From positions 1-55,502 of the forward strand of contig LRSR01001891.1 of the NCBI GenBank assembly GCA_001579985.1: a stretch of DNA of 55,502 nucleotides, read 5' to 3'. Made by a program: the position numbers and the translations under genes. A model generated the notes under the pieces. That model did no database searches. It was not told the DNA's origin and was given only the letters and a program-made list of their open reading frames with translations. Every line of letters starts with the position of its first letter. The first letter of the stretch is position 1. This document shows, one piece after another, positions 33,233-43,871 of the stretch. The DNA comes from Hypsibius dujardini (taxonomy: Eukaryota > Tardigrada > Eutardigrada > Parachela > Hypsibiidae).

Positions 33233-34073
33233 CTGTCTTTCAAGCTGTTATATATTAGCAGGAAGACGTAAATCTAACGGGAGGCGACGGTCGAGAAGGA
33301 ATTGCTCCAAATGGTGCATGAACAAAGGCTAAAACTCAACCGCCAACACAGTGTGGCCCGTTACAAGTGGTCGGTCACATGGTTACGCCAAATAGTAGCG
33401 CATCGAATCATTGGGCAGCGATGAAACGGTTTCCTGATGTTTATCAATTATTAATTCCGCTCCCCTATGTCCAATTATTGACCTCTCAATTGATTTTGCT
33501 AGGTATCTGAGTAGGCTAGGACCCTATTTAATTTCGTTTAGGGAAATTTTGTGTTGAAAAAGTTGTAGGCGCCAAGGCAAATGTCGTCCAAGTTTAAGCC
33601 AAGGTTGGCTTAACTGATACCCATTACTTCCGAAAAGTTTTTTCAAATTTTCTTTTTGGAATTCGAAGTTCTATTTGCTGACATGATCAAAGGACAAAAC
33701 CGCAACCGAAAAGACCGAAAACTCAGCCAGTCAATCGCTTTTGTAACCAAAATTAAGCCAGTGTAAGCTGCCCGGCACTCAGAGGGTTAACAGAAAGTTA
33801 ATGTGGTCTAGATAACTGGTTCATAATAAATTATAATTTCTAAATGTCTATACAATCTCACGAACGCGGGACAACGGATCAACCGGATTTTCTGCCTTTT
33901 AGACATTGAAAACGGCGGAAAAGGTTACTCAACATTGGTTTTTTGTTTAGCAGAAACAGGCACAAAAATAATCGACACATGAATGTTAAGATTTCATGTA
34001 CAAGCATTGAAAGATGGCGTTATCTAAACCGATAAAGAGGGATCAGCTCTTCGAGAGTTTATCAAAAATGAAT

Positions 34074-36577
34074 TTAGCAATACAGGCCGCAGTAGCTGAC
34101 CCGCCAAATCTTCCTCCCACCGTCGTCGCTGATCAACAGCGAGCCGTCCCAGTACTGTGTCACACCCACTGGCCGTCCCCACGCTTGGTTCAATTCCGGA
34201 GCCGGCAACCAACCCGTCAAGAAATCCTCATACTGATTGGCGACCGGTTTGCCATTCTTGAAACGTATTCGAATAATTTTATAGCCTGCAAATAAATACA
34301 AATCTTAATAATTTGTCATTTTAATATTAAAAATTTTAAATATTTGCTTTCAAATAATTTAAGTTTTTTTTAATGTCCATCAATTGCTAGAAGGCTGTCC
34401 TACGAGCAATTGGGCGTTACCAATGCGTTGACTCGTTTCCAGCTTCTGTACGGTACCCAAGGATGTTGCACTTCTGGCCGCCCTTTTTGGATTCTATTTC
34501 TAGGCACTTATTTGTTCCAGTACAGTGTGACTTTTCATGTGCTTTACCATAAACTTTTCTGGGAACTATCCCATGCAAAATTCAATTTGGAATCGATTGG
34601 TATCAGCCAATTATGTGTTAGGATTAGAGGGCGGGGTTATGATCAGTCTTTAAGAGCTATGGGCTTAGGCTACAAGTATTTCCACAGCGAGTGCGGAATG
34701 GATAACCAAAACGCCCACTTTTATCTTATGGCCACATCATTCATTCGACCTATATCCAAATCTCGGGGTTCTTACACTTCAAGACTGAGAAACAATTTGG
34801 CTTCCCAAAACTATCAAATTTGTTATGATGAACCAAAGGGACTTTGTTCAGCACTCGTAACAGCAACAGGGGACAAAAGGGGCAGGGGGCAGGGGAGATG
34901 GACTTGAAACCTAAGCCGAAGCTACGCTAGCACGTTCAGTTCTGCTTGTGCCAACATACATTCGGCTCCGCCCCCTCATTTTTAAGATCTATTCTGCTGA
35001 CGTCAATCAATTTTAAGTTGAATTTGGGATGGAATCATGTGCGGAAAAGTTTATTTTAATGTTAAGAAAACTCCCATTATTTTGCAATTGCCAACAGGCC
35101 AGAAATAGGACCCGATAAAGAGGTAGCTAAAAATGGCCGCATCCTCCTCGTACTTCAATGGCTTTTTTATTTTAGAATTTTCTGAAATTTTTGGTAAAAT
35201 ATTTTTAGAATTTACCCGTTGAAACGAGCCTGTTCCACGAGCCGTGAGAAGTGACGAAGGCATCCCCTTGATACTCGGCTGGAAAGCTGCTTCCTCCATA
35301 GAATAGTATGCCGAGCGGTGCGGAATGTGACTGCAATAAAACGTCCGGTATGATGGCTCGGTTGATGAGGTCCGGACGGTCTTGCGGGATGCGGGGATCG
35401 GGGTTCTTGCCGATGTAGGTGTAGGGCCAGCCGTAGAAACCGCCCTGCTGGACGGACGTCACGTAGTCCGGCACGAGGTTGTCGCCCAGCGAATCGCGTT
35501 CGTTGGTTGCCACCCAAACCGCCGAAGTTACGGGATTGATGGTGAGACCGACGGGGTTACGAATGCCTGTGGCGAATATTTGAAAGTTGCTGCCATCGGG
35601 ATTGCAGGTGCATACGGTGGCGCGACGAGGGTCTGCTTCCACGAGGACGTTCCCGCTGGAACCGATGGCAATGTAGAGGGTTTTTTGGTCGGGCGAGAAG
35701 ACGATGTTTCTGGTAAAATGTCCGCCGCCTGTCCAGAAAAAGGATTTTGGCATCAAAAAAGGATACTATATATAATTATGATGAAATTCAAAATTAATTT
35801 TATCGGTTTAACGGTCAAAGTCTGGGAAAATGGAATTGATCTTCCAGTGTTTTCCCAACTTTGAAATTTTGCCGGAAAAAGTGTTCATATCCTGACCGAT
35901 AAAATTAATTTTAGAATAATCATAAACATAGCTCTTTAAAAAAATATATAGCGGGAGACATTCGGATTTCCCTTCTGAAAATTGTCCTAAGTGAGCTCAA
36001 TAGAAGATATCGAAAATTGTGCCTCACCTTTTTGAGTGAGATTGGCGACGATAACTTCAGGCGGGCCCGCAGCCTTCGTCTGACCGACCGTATACTTGAA
36101 CCGCACAATCGAGTCGGTATTGCCCACGTAGAGGTAATCCTGCCAGAAGGCCAGCCCAAACGGCGCCAGGGTGTCCGACGTGAAAACGAACGCCTGATCC
36201 GCCGATCCGGCCTTCTTACTGTCCCGCAGCACAACAATCGTGTTACTTCCTGGATCGGCGAGCAGGATGTCGCCGTTGGGCGCCAGCAGCATGACACGGG
36301 GCGTCACCAGCGTCACGTCCGCACTGGCTGTGCTGTCCGCGAAGAGGTTGACGGTGAAACCAACCGGCACGGTGAAGCTGGCGTTGGCTGGTTGCGGGAT
36401 GATGGTCGGGAAGGCGGTGGAGCTGTTGGTGGCGAAGGGCGCCGGTAAGGTAGCCGGATCGACGCTGATCGTGGTCGGCTGTTGGAAGTGCTGGATGGCC
36501 GGCACGACGGCCTGGGCCTGGGACGCAAGAAGGAGGCTAAAAAGGATCGTCGTTGAGAGGCTGAAAACTTTCTTCAT
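34074..36577 (-). CDS. Secreted sorbosone/glucose dehydrogenase-like beta-propeller (424 aa, 3 exons)
   Basis: Resembles the PQQ-type L-sorbosone dehydrogenase / soluble aldose dehydrogenase family, six-bladed propellers that oxidise sugars outside the cell. Exons on the minus strand are 36577-36028, 35728-35216 and 34285-34074, both junctions in phase 1 (1275 nt). It starts MKKVFSLSTTILFSLLLASQ, a signal peptide ending AQA. Family landmarks are MLLAPNGDILLADPGSNTIV, GGGHFTRNIVFSPDQKTLYI, IFATGIRNPVGLTINP, QQGGFYGWPYTYIGKN, SHGSWNRLVSTGYK, GRPVGVTQYWDGSLLISDD and GRKIWRV. The catalytic His of the family may be the one in GGGHFTR. Introns of 299 and 930 bases show it is in a eukaryotic genome; both contain repeats. 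The family is commonest in bacteria and fungi, so ancient transfer is possible. Confidence 0.85.
34545..35075. repeat. Foldback element, copy B (in intron 2 of the dehydrogenase gene)
   Basis: The left arm has AAACTTTTC, AAATTCAATTTGGAATCGAT and GGGCGGGG. The right arm, in reverse complement, has AAACTTTTC, CCCAAATTCAACTTAAAATTGATTG and GGGGGCGGAGC. Its core (about 34690-34910) recurs inverted at about 46535-46745. It shares the GGAATCGATTG arm motif with copy A at 5420. Confidence 0.65.
35790..35912. repeat. Short element with an 18-bp perfect inverted repeat (dehydrogenase intron 1)
   Basis: AAAATTAATTTTATCGGT at 35790-35807 is the exact reverse complement of 35895-35912. Between them is TGTTTTCCCAACTTTGAAAT, the outer-edge motif of copy A. 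Confidence 0.75.
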
Positions 36578-37576
36578 TTTGGTGAAAGAAACGTGGGTAA
36601 AAAACAAGAAAAAAAAAGGTTAGAAACGATTAGAAGTTCTTGTATGATCACGGAAAGAGCATCGATGTGGCAGGTTTATTAGCGATTCTGCTGGTGTGGT
36701 CTCTCCTTCAATCGAGGCGTACGATGGCCTTCAGCTGATGAACTCTGCTGGCAGTACATCAATTTCAACTCGTATTCTCTCTCCGTTTTGCAATCGTTTT
36801 AATGCAACGTCAGACTGTTTACGCTCTTTCTGTCTGTGAAGTCGAATTTTATACGCCCCGGGTAGCGTGTACTACACCGTATATGAGTCCAGTTCTAGGC
36901 TTTGCTGCTTGCTGCTTGACGTGGTGGTCCGGTCTTCGAATGTACCTGCGAGATAACAAGAAGTTCGCGAGTTCAGTCGACCTGACGTACTTCCGCTGCG
37001 AGGGCTTTTGGGATTTTTCCGAGATCAGTAACCTTTGATGACGGTTCAAGCTTCTTGAATTCCCATCCAATTAATTACATGCAATTACTGACTATGGGCC
37101 ATTTTCAGAGGGGGTCATCAAAAGGTTCCCAACATGTTTTCTAAATTGGTTCAATATAAATGAAGATTTATAAAATTTTATTTCATTGACAAATCTCCAA
37201 GAATTTTTTTTTAAGAAATTTTAACGTTACGGAAACACTGGAATATTTCGTTTTCCTTGATTGTCACTGTTAAAATGGCTTTTAATATGCACTATATAAT
37301 AATTTCTTGTTCTGTCCTATTCCAAATGTAATTGGAATCACTTGGCACCATCCATTTATTTTTCTGACATCAGGGGGCGGAGTTCTGTGTCAAATTTGGA
37401 AAGCTTCACTGCATGTTTCGGCCAATTTTTGAAAACTGCCCATGGCTCCGCCTCCTTGAATCCAAAAAATAATTGATTAATCTTCATCGATTCCAAATGA
37501 AAGTTGAATAGGGTGGTGTCAAAGGAATCAAATCTAGCACATATTGATGAATTTTCAAAGTGATTTATCAAGGAAA
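36578..37576. other. Gene-free interval upstream of the dehydrogenase gene
   Basis: About 1 kb. The proximal part must include the dehydrogenase promoter. The distal half (37225-37545) is another foldback repeat. No convincing exon is seen. Confidence 0.5.
37225..37545. repeat. Foldback element, copy C
   Basis: AATTGGAATCACTTGGCACC at about 37330 opposes the complement of CATCGATTCCAAATG at about 37486. GGGGGCGGAG (about 37373) opposes GGCTCCGCCTCC (about 37444). The arms resemble those of copies A and B. Confidence 0.55.
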
Positions 37577-37768
37577 ATGAAGTCTTCTGCAAAGTTGGTC
37601 TGTGCACACGGTCTCGTAGCGGTCGACTTATCCGGCCAATCGTACTTCTGCGGTCACGGAATGCGATGTGGCGAATGTCCGGAAACGACCGTGTGTGTGT
37701 GGGAAACGGGAACGCACCGTTGTGTGCTGCGAAGTTTACGTATGACATTCCCGCATTTTTTTGCCTGA
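37577..37768 (+). pseudogene. Single degenerate lustrin-type cysteine repeat
   Basis: Starting at ATG 37577 the frame reads MKSSAKLVC and continues CAHGLVAVDLSGQSYFCGHG, then CGECPETTVC. The spacing matches the first half of the lustrin-type repeats at 40766 and 44581 (C-x3-G-x-x-x-x-D-x-x-x-G-x-x-x-F-C-G). The terminal Cys-Cys is reduced to one Cys. There is no signal peptide in this frame. Either an upstream signal exon exists that I cannot place, or this is a decaying copy. Confidence 0.4.
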
Positions 37769-38034
37769 TGAGCTGTGGAATTGTTTTTGTTCAGTAAAGG
37801 ATGGGTGCCCTACGGATAACTCTTGACTGGTTCCTGCCTGAATACAGCCTGTTTTGACTACGTTAAAACAGGCTGGAATCCAGTCAAAATGGCTGAATGA
37901 AGAGACTGGAATGTTCATGACTTCCAGTCAATATACGACACTGACTCACCTGGCTGGAAGGCAGGCTGAATACAGCCTGGGTCCCTATGCGAATTTAGCA
38001 TGGATCGGCCCTGCACCAAGCTGGTTTCCACCCT

Positions 38035-39844
38035 CCCTAATAAAAATTTAAATGTGCCCCGAATTCGGGGCGGACAAAAATCCACACTTTCTGTCGAACT
38101 TTTTCTCGGACAAAAATGTACCCCTTAATTTAGTACATTAGATGTCCGTTGCGGACAAAATTTAGTACATTAATTTAGTACATTAAATGTCCGTTGCGGA
38201 CAAAATTTAGTACATTAATTTAGTACATTAAATGTCCGCTGCGAACAATTTTTTTTTCTGCCGACAAATGCTTCAGATATAATTAAAATATGATTAAATC
38301 TAATTGAGCACTTCTTTACTGATCCCTAGTACGCATTTGGTGTACTAAAAGTTTTTTCTGTACATACAAAAAAAACAAGTTAACACCTAATATTTGTACG
38401 TAAAAACAGCGGCTTATATCTCCTATATTATATACGGCTACCACAAAACGTACGCCGTACCAAGGAAATAACCAGGTTATATTGTGTACGATCGCATTTA
38501 TTTTTATCCATGTGTACAGTTCTCATGCGTATTGTATACATACTTTGTAAGACCAATGAAATTTTAAAAGACCATACGAATAAGCTTAGGTCTCACAAAT
38601 CTTGTAGTTTGTACAAAGGTCTAACTTTGACAAACCAAGCTATAATAGCGCCTGAATATTGTTCCAGACTTCCCACAGCCGTAAAACGTGAAAGTATATG
38701 TTTCGCAATTCTTCGCGAAAATGCTAAAACTGTTTCAGTCCTATTATTGCACACATATTTCGCCGTGTTTTAAAATAATCATATTTTATTCTGGACTTTT
38801 ATTCTGTCATTTATTTTTAAAAACTTACAGTCTGCTCGCGTTTCGAATAAGAACGAATAAGGTGTATTAATTCTAAAAGCTCACACGTATCGCTTCACAT
38901 AAACTTAGACCAACAAAAAGGTTGTCACACGCCGGTTGGTTTTTTGGTTTTCTTTGCAAATTTAAATTTAAATTTTGAGCGAAAAAATGAAGTTTACCGA
39001 AATGGGTCTCCAGTTTTGGATTAAACCTGAGATCCCCTGGACGAGACCAGCAGAATGTGCTAATAGTTTTGCATACTTCATTACAGTAATATCGATATCA
39101 AAAATCTCCAAATCTATATTTTTCAGTACCATCAAGAACTCAAATTTTCGTCTGTTATAGAAGCTACTGACTTTTATGAGAAGGGACAGTGTGTTATAGC
39201 CCCCATCATGTTTTGGTAGATATTTTTTTAAATAAGATCTAATATTTTGTCGAAATTATTAAAAATAGACTTTAAATTCTACTTGTTTGCAGAACATGAA
39301 TGCCTCAGTCCGACAGAATAGCTTGCCAATTTTAAACGTGAGTTTTCAGAATAAACGGATGTGCTGAAAGAAAAACGTTATGTGACAAAAAAGGTTGCGG
39401 GCATGGCAGTTAAAAATTATTAAGATTGTGTGGGTTGTAAGCTTAGCTTCCCAAAACTAAATCAATTTTGTGTAAAGAGTCGATTCCGCCCAAAATTAGG
39501 CTGGCTGGAGTTACTCTAATCAACAAATCATCATGCGCGAGTTTGAAAATTGTTGCGATTCATATAACCGCAAGTGCTGTTTTGGGCAAAATGTTCGCCT
39601 TTTTTTAGTCACACAAACTTTCTTCTTCGTCACACAAACTTTTTTCTTCGTCGTACAAAATATGCCTGTCGGTTGCAAAAAAGTCCTGCACGGTTTTTCA
39701 TCACACAAAATATGTGTGCTGTTTGTCCTTGGAGACAAACAATTCTACTTCAGACACTATTTGTGTGAACAGTACACGAATTTGTCCTGGATTTTGTGTG
39801 AAAGGAATTCGGGTCGGACAAAGGCCAAAATTTTTTTATTAGGG
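38035..39844. mobile_element. Candidate non-autonomous element, about 1.8 kb
   Basis: The left edge CCCTAATAAAAATTT is mirrored by AAATTTTTTTATTAGGG at the right edge. Immediately outside, CTGGTTTCCACCCT (38021-38034) and CTGGTTCCACCCT (39846-39858) form a flanking direct repeat with one base missing. GAATTCGGG.CGGACAAA occurs near both ends in direct orientation. No transposase frame is seen. Confidence 0.45.
38125..38255. repeat. 45-bp tandem repeat, about 2.9 copies
   Basis: The unit begins TTAATTTAGTACATTA and contains the self-complementary GTCCGTTGCGGAC. Copies start at 38125, 38170 and 38215. The third is truncated and diverged. Confidence 0.95.
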
Positions 39845-40765
39845 CCTGGTTCCACCCTGTTTTTCAGCGATTCGGTCAATTGAAAATTGCGTTGCCCTAT
39901 GGGCGTACCTATGGGTCTATTATCGATTTCTCGTGCTCTAAAACCATTGAAAATCACAAAAAAGGAGGCTTTTTGCATGTTAAAGCACAAAATTGATACA
40001 AGATGTGAAAATTCTGGAAAATCCCTCCACGCCTGACCGAACTTGGTGGGCTTGTTTGGGGAAATAGCTCGTTCTTGGCAACAGTTCAAGTTGCGACATC
40101 GAAAAAATTGTCATAACAAAGATAATTGATTGTATCATTGGATTTAGTTTTCTGATTGGAAAAAAAATTAACCCGGAGCCAATTACTGGAGAAATAAAAA
40201 AATCGTCGCATGTAAGTGGTTTACGCCTGTAGACCGGAGATGCATTGTAGCACGTTCTTAAAATCTCAAGATTCTACATTACCGAAAATGTGCCCTTGAG
40301 AAATTATATTTTGTTTACTTGCGGAAAATGTCCAATACTATAGGGGAAATTGTCCGGAGTCAGCGTGTGTCTCGGCAAAATGCCCTTAAAATTCAGCAAA
40401 CATGCGTAGATGTCTATATCAGCCGTCAATAAAGCAATTGAGCCTGAGGATTGTGGCTGTTGTTTACCGCTTTCCAAAAGCAATTCACTGGCTAACAAAC
40501 AAACTAAGTTTCAATACTCTGCGTCTCGCACTTCAGATTAGATAATTCACAAGCTTTCGTCTTCGATATAAGTTTTTATTGGAAAGTGGAGACGAGAGTC
40601 GGTTTTCCCCAATTTCCGTTGCGGGGTAAAGCGCACTATATCAAGACGTGTCGTGATTGCGCAATTATACCGTGGGGCAGTTTTCGACAGTGTCTTTTAA
40701 CGAAAAACAGACTCCAGTTCCTTGATTTAAAACATCAATTTTTGCTCCGATTTCACGCATAAAAA

Positions 40766-41152
40766 ATGTTATCTTTTTCGGCAATCTTAAGCGTGGCTGT
40801 ATCCCTTTTTATAACGGTTAATGCTGGCAAGACCTACTCATCGCAATGCCCTTTTGGGAATCCGTTGATCGATTCTCGCACATTGAGCCAGTGGTTTTGC
40901 GGACGTGGACCCAGCAGCAAACCGTGTCCTCGCAACTTTGTCTGCAATATTGACCCGGCGGACCGTTTCGCCGTCTGTTGCGCGACGCAGGCTCCTTCGG
41001 TTAATCCTTGTTCCAAGGGAGACCCATTGGTTGACGCTGGCACGGGCGAGGCATGGTACTGTGGACTTGGACCGAGCAGTCAACCGTGCCCGAAGACGTA
41101 TTCGTGTAAAGTTGATCCGGCGGACCGTTTCGCCGTTTGTTGTCTGATTTAG
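40766..41152 (+). CDS. Secreted two-repeat lustrin-type cysteine-rich protein (128 aa)
   Basis: Single-exon gene. The signal peptide is MLSFSAILSVAVSLFITVNA. The mature part is two tandem repeats of about 45 residues with the pattern C-x3-(N/D)PL(I/V)D, W(F/Y)CG, GPSS-x-PCP, C-x(I/V)DPADRFAVCC. This is the lustrin-type cysteine-rich domain, found in extracellular matrix, shell or cuticle-associated proteins. Each repeat has six cysteines, likely three disulfides. The two repeats are very similar (both end DPADRFAVCC), suggesting recent duplication. It lies in a cluster with 37577 and 44581. The exact role is unknown. Confidence 0.85.
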   Translation: MLSFSAILSVAVSLFITVNAGKTYSSQCPFGNPLIDSRTLSQWFCGRGPSSKPCPRNFVCNIDPADRFAVCCATQAPSVNPCSKGDPLVDAGTGEAWYCGLGPSSQPCPKTYSCKVDPADRFAVCCLI

Positions 41153-41527
41153 TCATTCATATGGACCTCGAGATCTTTCATGGGAGCTTACATTGATTTT
41201 TGTTATTGATAAAATAACATGAGTATTTTGAGTGTCCAAATGTTTCACCGAATTGCCAAGCTTTGAGCCATCATAGTGCGCTTATTCAGCTAACTAAGAT
41301 GACATTAAAATTCCCGCATTTAGGACGGGAACCTTTTTTGCTAGGAGAAGGAACAAACAGCATACCACTGCGGAACAAAAAGAATAAACTGCTCAAAATG
41401 TTCCGCAATTTCCTTGCAGTTTCACCTGAGGGATCAACTCTTATGAGGAAATTCATGCACATGCGTTAGATGAAGCGATCAGTTGCTGTAAACTTCTGCG
41501 ACACCGGAGTTCAGTGTGCTAAACGTA

Positions 41528-42433
41528 CAGGGTGATTCACTACCACGTGGACACGCGCGATCGGTTGTCAGAGGAACTGTGCGCAACTGATCATGTCCTT
41601 GTGGTTAGCTTAAACGAAGGTGATTCAATTTAGGAAAATTTAGCGTTCAAACGATTAAGAAAAAGCAGTCAGCCACTCCATGCAGCTCTACCCAGAAAAG
41701 GTGACCATTTTATTTTCCTCGGACGAAAAAAGTATTCTTCTTGGTCACTGTGATTGCTCTTCCTATGCACTTTTTCGTACTTTCCTGAACGTTTGTCAAT
41801 GGCCTATTAGAAAAGTATCACTTCAGAGCCTAAATTGACCGATTGAGAGAACCAGGCCTGTCGATAACTTGTCCATCCGATATTAGGGAAGGTTTTTCAC
41901 ATGCTGTATCTTAGTATTGTTCAACTCTAGGTTCTCAATTCAGGCAACAAATAGGCTTATTTTATAGATATTTGCACTGAAAAACTAGAAACGGGAACGA
42001 ACGAACATGAACCAACATGTTTTTGATCTGAAAGTTTTCAAAATACGTCAAGAACGAACTTTTGTCGCCATTTTTTTCATAAAAATATGTTTCATAAATC
42101 GGTCTCCGAACCAATTTGCCTTTCAGAAGGTTCCTTGTGAAGCCTATCTGTTCTGCTATGGGTTGCTATAAGCCGATTTTCGAAGTAGGGTGGCTCACTT
42201 TCGTATCATTAAATTCAGTCATGGGCGCAAAATGGCAAAAACTATCAGCCAACTTCGTCCAATTTTTGTAGTCAGTGCCGCTGCCTTACAGAATAAAAAT
42301 GGAAACATCCCAGTCAGGTATTTAAACGCAAAACAGTTAGGCTTCATATAATCTGAAAAAATTTGACCAAAATAATGAAAACCATATTTTTGGTGATTTT
42401 ATTAAAGTGTCCAGGTGGTAGTGAACCACCCTG
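41528..42433. mobile_element. 906-bp TA-flanked non-autonomous element (Tc1/mariner-like ends)
   Basis: The 27-bp ends match at 25 positions: CAGGGTGATTCACTACCAC at 41528 against CAGGGTGGTTCACTACCAC read inward from 42433; both continue to TGGACAC. TA flanks each side (41526-41527 and 42434-42435), the Tc1/mariner target duplication. No transposase frame is inside. Confidence 0.85.
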
Positions 42434-42833
42434 TATACATAAATGTACATAAATGTAAACCTCATCCACGCTGCGCCCTTCCATCGTTAAATCAACTTCG
42501 ATTTGTGAAGTACTGTATTGTAGAATCGGTATAAGTTGGTGTATTCGCGTAATCAAACCGGTTCAAATACACCGGGACTTGATTGAAGAATTTGATTGAG
42601 TAAAGTAAAGGAGCAGGGAATTGAGATGGGATGGTGATAATAGAACATTAGCACCGGGCCTCTAGGAAAATGAGTCCGCGTGTTGTGCAGAGCCGTAGTT
42701 GTACAGTAGCAATTTTTGTACGCCACAGGCGCGTTTCTTTTTTTTGTTATGAAAATGAAGTGGTCTGAGACAGGACGCCCGATAGAAACGCACATACTGT
42801 ATGACGCACACAAAATAAAAGGGCTGTCACTAC

Positions 42834-42991
42834 TGGGGATGGCATCAAATGACGAAAAGCTAACAGTTTGATTTGATTTTGAAAGTCATTTGATCATTTG
42901 ACTATTTGATTTCTCATTACTCCTTTACGCATGAAAATATGATTTGATTTGATCTGATTTGATTTGAATTTGACATTTGATGCCATCCCTA
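42834..42991. mobile_element. hAT-like MITE, 158 bp
   Basis: 18-bp inverted ends with one mismatch (TGGGGATGGCATCAAATG and TAGGGATGGCATCAAATG). They are flanked by an 8-bp direct repeat, GTCACTAC at 42826-42833 and GTCACCAC at 42992-42999. The end sequence and 8-bp duplication fit the hAT superfamily. The interior is repetitive GATTTGATTT. Confidence 0.88.
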
Positions 42992-43871
42992 GTCACCACT
43001 GTGGCACTGGGCCAATGTGTGCATACTTTCACTGCCTGCTGTTGCTATCGGGTTTGCATCATCGAAACCAAAAAAAACGGAGTTTGCTCAAAATCTGCTC
43101 GTTGCGGGTCTACGGTCATAACTTTGTAGTAGGCCATTAATCTAGTCCATCAAGGATCTGAAAAAAGGCAATTCAATTTACAAAATCTGGAAAAAGTAAA
43201 AAGTCATGTTTGGTTCTATTTTGGGTATTATGACGAGTCAAGTGGAGGGTGGTGCACATTCACTCGAGGCATTGCCACATACGCATATTGTGCACTGTGC
43301 GAGCAGTAGACGCTGCTCCTACCTGGTAGCTCGCCCCTATTAAGTTTTTCAGGACCTCGCACCGTGCTCCTACTCGAAATGACATCCCAGTGATAATAAA
43401 CTGTTGGGTTTAAAAAGCGACACCAAATCCTCCCGATTCTACAATCCGCAGCGGTCGGCCCATGGCTGATTTAGCGCCGATTATTTGTACCTCAAATTCC
43501 GAGAATATTGAGTCCACTACTTTCGACATTAAGACACTGTCAATCTTTATAACCAGGCTGACTGCGAGACCACCTTTGACTAAAATCTGTTATCGACAGG
43601 TATCATTTCGGCGACTGCAGAGCTCACAAATACCTGGCAAATGACAATATTGAATGGTGGTCTACGGGTACCTCCTATCATGGCACACACCGACAGCCGG
43701 AGAAAGACCGGAAAACCTCGCCCTCGCACCCATACAACAACACTTTTGTTCCGCATGACGTGTAAAACGCAAACAAGCCCAACGAAATGTCGATTTAGCA
43801 AATTGCCTCCTGTGTTTGGTATATACTCATACTCATACAGAATGTGCCATGTTTCTAACCGCCTTTTTTAG

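Larger units (their letters stand above)
30145..33786 (-). mobile_element. Complete piggyBac-family DNA transposon, 3642 bp
   Basis: Both ends are flanked by TTAA (30141-30144 and 33787-33790), the piggyBac target duplication. The left end reads CCCTCTGGTAGCCGGG. The right end, in reverse complement, reads CCCTCTGAGTGCCGGG. Subterminal repeats with GGCTTAA lie near 30200 and 33600. A two-exon transposase with its catalytic aspartates lies inside on the minus strand, so the copy may be autonomous. The element inserted into the last exon of the coiled-coil gene. It also holds a second coding-like segment at 32722-33232. Confidence 0.93.
37769..40765. other. Gene-free, repeat-rich interval
   Basis: About 3 kb with no convincing exon. 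It contains hairpins around 37845-37990 (CAGCCTG/CAGGCTG), a 45-bp tandem repeat (38125-38255), a candidate transposable element (38035-39844) and a 21-bp direct duplication (39609-39650). Confidence 0.55.

Noticed and set aside
34410-34907. 165-codon plus-strand frame inside the dehydrogenase intron
   Set aside because: It lies within a dispersed repeat whose other copy (46535-46745, inverted) does not keep this frame.
39533-39883. 116-codon frame with FFVTQTFFFV repeats
   Set aside because: It is produced by the 21-bp direct duplication and AT-rich flanks inside the candidate element.
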